Assembly: GCF_048128805.1 (NCBI RefSeq)
Contig: NC_136016.1
Coordinates: 19,266,676-19,330,675 of the forward strand
Direction of reading: 5' to 3'
Origin: Centroberyx gerrardi
Taxonomy: Eukaryota; Chordata; Actinopteri; Beryciformes; Berycidae
Length of the DNA: 64,000 nucleotides
A program made the position numbers and the translations under genes. Positions 55,890-64,000 of the stretch are shown piece after piece. Numbering within the stretch: position 1 is the first letter of the stretch; each line of letters starts with the position of its first letter. The notes below the pieces were generated by a model. That model saw only the letters and a program-made list of their open reading frames with translations. It ran no database searches and was not told where the DNA came from.

Positions 55890-57060
55890 AAGAGCTATAG
55901 TTTCCCTATAGCAAATTACAGAAGGATACTTTACAAATATCACAGCAAAAAGTCCCTATAGCAGTAGGCTATTATAGGAATATTAACCTATAATGAATCC
56001 ATAGGAGTTAAAACATACCTTAAAGTACGATAAGACCACTATAAACTCACTATTAAGCACTCCAGGCACGCTGTAAATCCCTATAGTTATATATCATATA
56101 TAGCTATATGATAGTAGGAATATTATAGTGATACTATAGTTAGGTGGTAAAAATATCGATAAGGTTATAAGCTCACTGATGAGTACCATAGACACGCTGT
56201 AAATCCCTATAGTGATAGGCTATTATAGGAGTATTACAGTAATACCATAGGAGATATAAATAGCTTTAAGGTCACTAGAAACTCTATTGAGCACCATAGA
56301 CACGCTATAAATTCCTATAGTGATACCTTAGGAGATGAAAAAAAAAAAAAAGTATGATAAAGTCACCATTGAGTTCCAATAGTGATTTCAGATGAATATT
56401 ACAGTGATTTTTGTATAGGGAATTATGTCTATTCAACCCATGCAACTGTATGCAACTGTATGCAATTTGACTAACCCAGATTACTGCTCACATGGCTGCA
56501 CTCGGCCTCCCATATCGGTATTATGGTGGTTAAACACACAGAGGAGATAATCCAAACCGTTGTGCGGGGTGAAGGTCTTGTTAATGTAGTGTCAACAAAT
56601 GTCTTAGTCCGGACCGCGATAACATTTTGTCAGTTAAACTGTGGGAGATTAGCAGATGCTGGCTGGGGAAGCAGGAGCCCGGTCTGTCTGAACCACAGTC
56701 CTCCACCCGCTTCCTCATCTACATCTTCATGTCTCACCAGGCTGAAAGTATCCAAAACTGAATCTTTGCCATGAATTTCAATGGAAGTGGAGATATATAT
56801 GAACAACCTAATTAGACACATTTCATTATAGTTCCTAAGGGGAAATCACTATAATATTGCTGTTTTATTCCTATAGGGACTTATGGTACTCAATAGTGAG
56901 TTTATTTGACCTAATTGGATTTTATGGTATTTTTTCTTTTATCTCCTATTGTATCACTATAGGATTTTCTGTGGTATGCATATATATTTAACCTGTAATA
57001 GCATGATATGTTAAGGTATTGCTGTGATATTTGTATACAGTAGTAGCCCTCTAAAATCTA
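55890..57060. mobile_element. Palindromic element with internal tandem repeats
   Basis: The left arm TTACAAATATCACAGCA (near 55931) and the right arm, complement of TACAAATATCACAGCAATAC (near 57040), are inverted, as are further CCTATAG motifs toward the centre. Between 55953 and 56390, three to four units of about 108-125 bp share GACACGCTGTAAATCCCTAT and CCATAGGAGAT. The centre (about 56430-56820) is unrelated unique sequence. Confidence 0.6.
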
Positions 57061-57075
57061 TTAGAGAATAACTGT

Positions 57076-57507
57076 TAGGGTTAGACCGATACATTGGTTT
57101 GTTGATATATTTGGCCGATATCTGCCTTTTCTTAAATATCGGATAGGATATCGGCCATGTTGTCTACTGCTGATATGATGGAGGTTCCTTACCACATGCA
57201 ATCACATTTTTGTTTCTTTGCACATTTTGTTTATTCATTTATGTTTTTTGTAAATGTATTCTTCATTTAAAGGCAATAATGTATCCCAGAGTTTCTCTTA
57301 CCATTGAATAGGTGTAGTGGGTCACCCTAAAGACATTTTATTTTTATGGTTTTCATAGAGTTTTAGTGTCCCACATGGTCTAAATGCTGTTTCAGAGGCT
57401 TTTCCACCCTGACAAGAAAAGGTCAACTTTAAAGATACTGAATATTGGCACAAAATATCGGCTATCAGCAACTTCAGTCTCACAATATCGGTATCGGTCG
57501 AACCTTA
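57076..57507. mobile_element. hAT-like element, TAGGGTTAGACCGATA family, copy 3
   Basis: The ends TAGGGTTAGACCGATAC and GTATCGGTCGAACCTTA are inverted with two differences. The interior shares the GGCCGATATC and CCCAGAGTTTC motifs of copy 1 in reverse order. The target duplication is not clear. Confidence 0.7.
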
Positions 57508-58019
57508 ATTCCTACAGTTCTTTTTCATAAGCGCTGCACTCTGTTTAGTGAAACAAACACCCGGCTTCAACCCTTTCCAGGCTCTATAAATGGAGTCCTT
57601 ATCTCTTTAGATGAAAGTTGTGTCCCAGTCGTCTGTCACGCTGTTCACCACTGTAAATGTCAAACTGCTGGGCGACTCACTATTGATTTAGCCTCTTAAG
57701 GTTACAAGTGTGAAACCACTGTGGCTTCTGGTGAACCAGACTAGAAATCAAACCCATCAAGCATGCTTTTCATCTACATGGTCTTTACTGTAGGTCTCAG
57801 ACAGAAGGTAAAACTACAGTAATAGATCTATGGAGTTTAAGAGCTTCTTATAAAGATCCATTACACTGCTTTTAAATGATTTTCACGGCTTGTTGTTTGT
57901 TGTTGAAGGTAATAATATGCTGAATTTAGGCTTTGACATGCAGCCTCCTTGCACTGTAGACCATGAGGATATGCTGTAGCCCATAACTGAGCTTTACCAT
58001 TACCAGGAAAGTGTTTTGT

Positions 58020-58250
58020 ACGTGCCGTTTCCCCTCAAAATCAGTTATTCAAATGTATTGCAAGTGCGATCACCTGAGCCGAGGCCGGTCAGCCACACAG
58101 AGAGCCGCTGGTCACCGGATCATGTGACAGGAAGCCAGAGAGAGCAGAGAGGCATGCGGTCCTGTGATCAAAACCGGAAAAGATAACGAAGACAAGAGCC
58201 TGGAAAGATTCTGTGCAGCGCCACGCGGCATGAATTATTAAAATAACTCA
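58020..58250. promoter_or_regulatory. Candidate regulatory block in the presumed cyth3 intron 1
   Basis: Unique high-complexity sequence holds GGTCACCGGATCATGTGAC, GTGATCAAAACC, AAAGATAACG and GCATGAATTATTAAAATAAC, mixing E-box, TCF-like, GATA-like and homeodomain-like words. No frame, no repeat match. Inference only. Confidence 0.2.
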
Positions 58251-58858
58251 CCATAAATGTTAAACATATTAAGAGAGTGCTCCCCCCCTCCTCCCTCTCT
58301 CCTGCACACAATCACATTATCTTGAATTGCATACACACTTACCAACGCACAGACACTATACATGCTAAATTTGCTTCCTCCAGTCACTTAACAGCAGCGC
58401 TAGTTACAGAATTCCACTTTCATCAAGACAAGCTCTTCAACCCAGAGCTATTAAATATATCACAGAGTCAGGAGTGTGTGTGTGTGTGAGAGAATATGTG
58501 TGTGTGTGCTTCATCTCAGTGGCTGTGAATGCCTCCAAAGACAAGCTGTGCATTGTTGTTGCGTGCCCACAAATGTGTAGTATATCATAGTCATGTGTGT
58601 GTGTGTATGCAAATGTGTACATTAGGGGCTATGCTGTCCACACGCCACATGTACAGTAGGCTATGTGTGCGTGCAAACTGTACAACATATGCTCAAAGTT
58701 GGGGCCGTAATTTGTTCTGCATCAGCGGGCCGGCCATGTTAAAACAACAGGGAACGGAGCCAACAGATGCCATGATACTCTATAGGATTAGATCGTGGAC
58801 AAATGAACAGCCGACGCTCTCACTGGCTACTTCTCATGACACAGAAAAGCAGTGAAAC

Positions 58859-59405
58859 CTGGGGCGATGGAGCAGGGGGGAACAGGGGTACGGACTATAC
58901 CCCAGGGCCCCAAACTGAGGGAGGGGCCCCAAGGTGTCTGGCCTTTTGTGGTCCTTAAGTGTATTGTCTATTTCACACTGCTGTGGTTTTGAAACAGGAT
59001 TTTGGATGAAAAATGCAGACAAATCAGGCTTTCTCAAAAATATGATACAGCAACTGTTATCTGAGAAAAACTGGAACAAGCAGGAATGAAATTTGGCTCG
59101 GTTTTTACATTTCTTGTGCAAAATAACACAACATTTGTCCTCTCTAGACAGATTTTGAACAGAGGAATACTGGTGAAAGTATGACTATAGCAGCCGATTA
59201 GTACTATCAGCCCAAACTCCATCATTTAAATTAGGGATGTGTCTGATAATTGATCAGTAAGTGAATGTGTGGAGTTGTGTGTTTGAGTTGTAGATGGGTA
59301 GATGTTTGTCATAGCTGGAATAATGGTGGTGTGGGGAAACTGTAGGGGGGGGGCTCAGAGTCCCCGTCCTGTACAAAGGACCCATAATTCCTAGCTACGC
59401 CCCTG
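58859..59405. mobile_element. DNA transposon copy B (ends GCTACGCCCCTG)
   Basis: It matches 13732-14045 at both ends and in several internal blocks, but is about 230 bp longer, with extra sequence around 59090-59300. The difference could be an insertion here or a deletion in copy A. Confidence 0.65.
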
Positions 59406-59439
59406 ACTGAAACTATAAACTATGCCACTGTGCAGTATT

Positions 59440-59760
59440 TGCGGGACGAGGCTATGGCACGGGATTCATTACTCCCATGTTTACTGCGTTCCCTAATCAG
59501 AGTTGGCGCTTCTACGCCTCGGTTTACACGCCGCAGAGCAGACACGGCCTGGCCTCCAAATGAATATAAATCAGCGACAGGCTTGAAATCCTAAGTGTTT
59601 TTATTGCTCATGAGTCTATTTTTAGCCGCCGTCGTATAGCTGGACGGAGAAGTGGAAAGAACACAGAAGCAGAAATTGGCTGACAGCGGCAGGGTGAAGT
59701 CAGTCAGGTCGCTGGTGGACGCCGGCCACGAATTTTAACACTCAGCGCTGCATTGCTGTA
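59440..59760. promoter_or_regulatory. Candidate conserved non-coding element
   Basis: Repeat-free sequence contains TTTACTGCGTTCCCTAATC, CAAATGAATATAAATCAG, GTTTTTATTGCTCATGAG and CTATTTTTAGCCGCCG (MEF2-like CTATTTTTAG). It has no reading frame. The regulatory reading is an inference. Confidence 0.25.
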
Positions 59761-60677
59761 GTTAAGGGAGAGAATGAAATTGTGCTGATTAAATGGTCGT
59801 TTTGGGTTCCTGTGAGGTTCACTCGGCCATATTTCCTCTGCTGATAACCCCACTGACTCTTTCTGTCAGTCAACACTCTTCTCTCTGTCTGACTGTGGGA
59901 AAAGCTGAATGGGAAAGCCCTTTCCTCCAATTCTTCTATTCTCTTTGGACTCTGAGTGTGTGTGTGTGTGTGTGTGTGTGCTAAAATAACAAATATCTAA
60001 CTGCGTTACTTCTGCTTTTGTCTGTATGAGCCTTTTAATGCTGCACACAAGAATAAATGATGGTGTGTGTGTGCAGATTCTGTTAATAGACATTTGTAAT
60101 CATGAACGTGCACCTTGCCTTTGCGATTGTTCTTCTTCTGCGCTGGAAAAAAATGAAATTGTGCCTTTCTTCTCAGTACTTTTTTGCAATCATCTTCCTT
60201 CTCAAGCCTAATGGACATCTTCCGGGACGCAGTTATTCCGTATAGAGTTCTCCCCCCGCAGGCATGCAACCAAACCCAAGGTGGTTTTCGGAGAACTCGA
60301 ATCAACGCGTATTAGTGGTTTCGCGGAGAGTGGGTTTAGGTGGGGGAGGTCGGTCTGAGGCGGGCACCATCTTTGTTGTGGCTGTAGGGTGGGTGCGTGG
60401 GAGGACATCAGACAGTCACTGGGTGCCAGCTGTGGGTGCTGTGTGGGTATACTTCACCCTGGGGGGCTTAAAGCAGGCGGTTGGTACTGAATGGCCAGAC
60501 AGCAGCAAAACAGACATCTGAGCCCAAACATCTGTTTCTCGCTCTGTATCTGTAGCTTTCATCTGTCTAATGTCAACCTGTAGATGGACAGTACGTGTGT
60601 GCATGGTGCATTTTGCTTGGGTAAAATGCATTAGTTGGCTATTCAATAATGTAAAGCTAAAGGCACCACAGTAGCTT

Positions 60678-61105
60678 GCAGAGGTGTGACCAAGTCAACT
60701 TTGCTCGAGTCCCAAGTCTAAATGTAGTCCAAGTCAAGTCCATGTCATTAATGTCAAGTTTCAAGTCTAAATGTAGAAACACCAAGTCAAGTCAGAACAA
60801 ATCAAGAGTCCAGTATCAATTTAATATCTTAAAGAAAACTAAATATCTAGGACTTTTCAATGCAATATGGTTTTAATAGGATAAAAACTTGGTAAGAGCA
60901 TCATGAGTTTGATTTCTATAATCAGTTTCAACTTCAATAAATTCAATCATTCCATACAAATTCAGAAAACAGAATTTAAATTCAGTCGTCTGCTGGAACA
61001 AATCTCATCACTTTCAATCTGAGTCATTAACACAAACACAAGATCTCAAGTCAAGACTTTAGAAACCTAAAAAGTACAAGTCAAAGTCAAGTCCCAAGTC
61101 ACCAG
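60678..61105. mobile_element. CAAGTCAAGTC-rich transposon, copy 2 (left end intact)
   Basis: It begins CAGAGGTGTGACCAAGTC and continues with about 300 bp nearly identical to 16615-16930, including TAATATCTTAAAGAAAACTA and TCGTCTGCTGGAACAAATC. The right end is cut at AAGTCCCAAGTCACC. Confidence 0.7.
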
Positions 61106-61854
61106 AATTGTGTTTTGTTTTTATCTGACTAGAGCTGGCCAGTCACACAGTACTGTAGTTCAACAAGTGATTTTCCCCGTGTTATCCTGTCCAAAGTCAT
61201 TCTCTTGTTGATTACAGCCGATCTGTATCAAATCGGCTTATTATCTTTTACGTTGGTGAAGCAAAGCTCCATTATGTGATTGCTATCATCAGTGATTGTG
61301 AATGTTTCAGCCTCACCAAACTCCCGACCAATCACAACAGCTCTTACACTCGTTTCACTGGTTTAATCTTACTGTATCAGTCTGATCCACCGTTCTTTCG
61401 AGCATTCACTCTGTCTGTGATGCTCAAGGTTCCTAAACAAAACTTATTCCATGTGTGTGTTGATGCAGATGCCAAAAGATGTGCCAACATGCAGAGTTCG
61501 TTCCGGCCCCCTACCAGGCTGCGTTATTCAAGGGCTTAAAGGGAGATTTGGAAAAGAACAGAATTCATTTTGACTGTCTAGATTATGGGTTTTGTGGCGC
61601 AACATTAGAAGATTAGACACACATTACACCACATGCAAAAAAGCAGACAAATACACACACATGCACACACACACACATTGTCGGAGGGGGTTATGCATTA
61701 ATGGCAGTGTTGGTGCGTGATGTGGAGGGAGTGAGAGGGAACTAGTAAAGGACGGCCGTACTGAAGCGTTAAGAGAGGGAGCGAGGAAGACTACATATGG
61801 ACCTGATTAGGAGAGAGACTGGAGAGGCTTCCCGACATGTTCCCATCACCATGG

Positions 61855-61892
<38 letters not shown>

Positions 61893-64000
61893 GTGTGTGT
61901 GGGTGGGTGGGGGGTGAGGCACTGTTGCTGTTTGTCCGCCCGGCAGTACACAACATATTTGTGCTGTTGTGAACGGAGATGCGCTCTAAAAGGGACGGCA
62001 GGTGAAATAAGGAGGAGTGAAAGCGCTGGGGAGTGAAAGGTGAAGACAGTGTGGGCAGAGGAGTGCTACGCTTGAGTAATCCACACCTAATTTCAGTGGA
62101 AGGCGAGCTAAGTGAAAACAGAGCCTGGCTAACCATGCCGGCATTATGGGGGGATCCAGGGAGGCTGGAGGCTGAAGGACTTGTGTTTCTTGGCCTCTGG
62201 AGCTTCTGGGCTTCTGGTCCGATCAGAACGGAGAACCGCACCAACGTCCCGCCTCGTCCCGGCAATCTTTTGGGCATCGCTTCACTCCTTTCCCCCCACC
62301 GCTATTTCTCCATGTCCAAGTGTATATTTTCTCCTCTGCTCTGCTCTTGTTTTGAATGGGCTTGTGTGGGCAGCTGGCTTTAGTAGAAAGTCTTTGTTCA
62401 GGCGTTCAGACAGAGAACAGGTAGCCATGGGACAGCTTGATGTTTAACATGCTCTATATGAGGAAGTGTGCAGCACTTTGAGGCAATACCAAGAGACGTT
62501 GTGGGTAGAGTCCGCAGCCTGTTGTTTTGATCAAAGGTCGTTTTAGTCTCGTCTTGAAAGGCATCAGGGTGGTCCGCCAAACCCTGTGTTATTGCGGGCA
62601 GACGGACAACCATCACAGGAACATCCTGAACCTCCAGGCGGGCTTGGGGGGGGGCGACTGCACCTTCTCACTGGAACTGCGACCCATCCAACAGAGCTGC
62701 ATGGTCAAAGGATAATACCAGTGGTTTTTTTTAAGTTTGTGCCAATCGTCTAGGTTTCTCTTATCCTTTAAATTATTTCTGCTGGAGCACAGTCAGCGTG
62801 GAGATATCAGAGCTTGTTTTCCTCCTTCAGAAGAAGCCGTTTGCTGCCGTTCATTCCTGTCCAGTATGAAAAGCAACTTCCACAGAGTGAGAGAATCCAT
62901 CACAGTAAACATGAAGCCTTCATTTGGTTTTGTCAGAGTTTCTGTTTTATCTGTATTTCATTGTGGCAAGTTGAATGTTTTCATATTAGCGCTGCATTAT
63001 CGAAATCGAATTACATACGGCACGCATTCCAAACTGATTGGGGGAAATGTAAACTAGACGCAGATGCAACTAAATGGGCTGTAACTCTGAATTTCACTGG
63101 TATTCTCCTTTAAATTGGGCCCTTTTTTGCTAAATTTCAGATATGTGAGAATATGGAAAGTGGAGAGTATAAACATGGAGGCTATTGCAGCTTCTCTGCA
63201 GGTTCTGAACAAGGACACCGTGGAGGAAGCTACTTGGACCGGACCCAGTCTCATAAAAGCCCCCGATCCTGCCTGGATGCCAGAAGAAACAGCATCCGCC
63301 TCCTTCGCTCTCAGGCCTATCAAGTCATCAGATTATGGTTACTTTGGCTGCTAGCATATGGCAGTGGAAGCCCTACAGATCCTACCGGCGGTGTTCATCA
63401 AATCAAATGTTGACATAGTGCTGATTCTGAGCAGATGTGTGATATAAGGAGGACATCGTGTGCAGACCACCTCCTATGCAAACACACACACACACACACA
63501 TGCACACACAGCAGGGGGGCTCTACCCAAAACTGCAGATTAACCAGTGTAATCAGTGTATGGGCAGTTCAGCCCCCGAGCCCCAGATTCCCCCCCAGACC
63601 CCAGAGGTAGTTAAACACTCACATATTAGCTCCCCAAATCTCTCTTCTCACGCAAAGGGCAGACTGTTATTACTGAATGATGCAGGGGGCAGCATCATGT
63701 TCCCTAATAATGCACGGGTCCATAGGCAGAGATACAACATGCACACAAAGATGAGCTTTACACTCATTATCAGGAATTCATATAATTTGAAAGGGAATGG
63801 GAAGGGAAAGTGTGAAAGTAATAATTAGTGACATTTTCATATAAATCAATTTCCATTTTGCTACTCTCTATCGCTGATTTGTATACCACAATATTGATTA
63901 ATGGACACATTGACTGCACTTACATGCACATCAATATCCTGTTAATATTGGGGTTATTGGCGTGCGCACATATGATATTCCGTTACAAATAGCTGGATAA

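Larger units (their letters stand above)
55314..64000. other. Presumed cyth3 intron 1: repeats and a few high-complexity blocks
   Basis: No exon with a recognised protein was found here. Listed separately are a palindromic element with internal tandem units, two hAT-like copies, and copy 2 of the CAAGTCAAGTC element. Simple repeats include GT (about 58475-58510, 59956-59980, 61856-61890) and CA (63483-63500). The frames at 62527-62715 and 63153-63413 show no similarity I know. Confidence 0.5.

Noticed and set aside
62527-62715. 62-residue plus-strand frame in higher-GC sequence
   Set aside because: Possible exon by composition, but it has no matching splice sites or known similarity, and does not look like any cytohesin exon.

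Overview
This window is vertebrate nuclear DNA, most likely from a percomorph teleost. Five intron-containing genes can be assembled from conserved exons with GT/AG splice sites. The space between exons is full of fish-type repeats: hAT-like non-autonomous transposons with 8-bp target duplications, tRNA-derived SINEs, L2-like LINE fragments, and long CA, CT and G tracts. No prokaryotic, viral or CRISPR content was seen.

Layout, left to right. 1-4586: repeats and the 3' side of mosmo. 4587-15022 (minus): mosmo, three coding exons, 167 aa, an attenuator of Hedgehog signalling. 16389-24737 (minus): uqcrc2, core protein 2 of respiratory complex III, 454 aa. 26182-28124 (plus): snu13, the 15.5K RNA-binding protein of U4 snRNP and box C/D snoRNPs, 128 aa. 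30160-36015 (plus): crym, mu-crystallin/ketimine reductase, 315 aa in eight exons. 38150-42989 (minus): a rac1-type Rho GTPase, 192 aa in six exons. 55295-55313 (plus): a probable first coding exon of cyth3 (cytohesin-3), whose large first intron would fill the rest of the window.

Neighbour relations. From memory of the human map, MOSMO, UQCRC2 and CRYM lie together at 16p12.2, RAC1 and CYTH3 lie head to head at 7p22, and SNU13 is on chromosome 22; here these blocks are contiguous. uqcrc2 and snu13 are head to head. crym and rac1 converge, and their predicted 3' UTRs may overlap. The genes do not form one pathway: they are mitochondrial respiration, RNA processing, thyroid-hormone/ketimine metabolism, Hedgehog receptor turnover and small-GTPase signalling.

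The most interesting signal is in uqcrc2. Two alternative versions of exon 2 (23293-23379 and 23156-23257) lie side by side, both in phase 0, both beginning Arg-Arg-(Leu/Phe)-Tyr-Ala-Ala at the expected presequence cleavage site. The 35 nt between them is too short to be removed as an intron, so they should be mutually exclusive and give two mature N-termini of a complex III subunit. A second unusual structure is a 52-bp tandem duplication that copies the 5' splice site of crym exon 1 three times. Several other splice sites (mosmo, uqcrc2, rac1) are built from or lie beside long CT or CA microsatellites.
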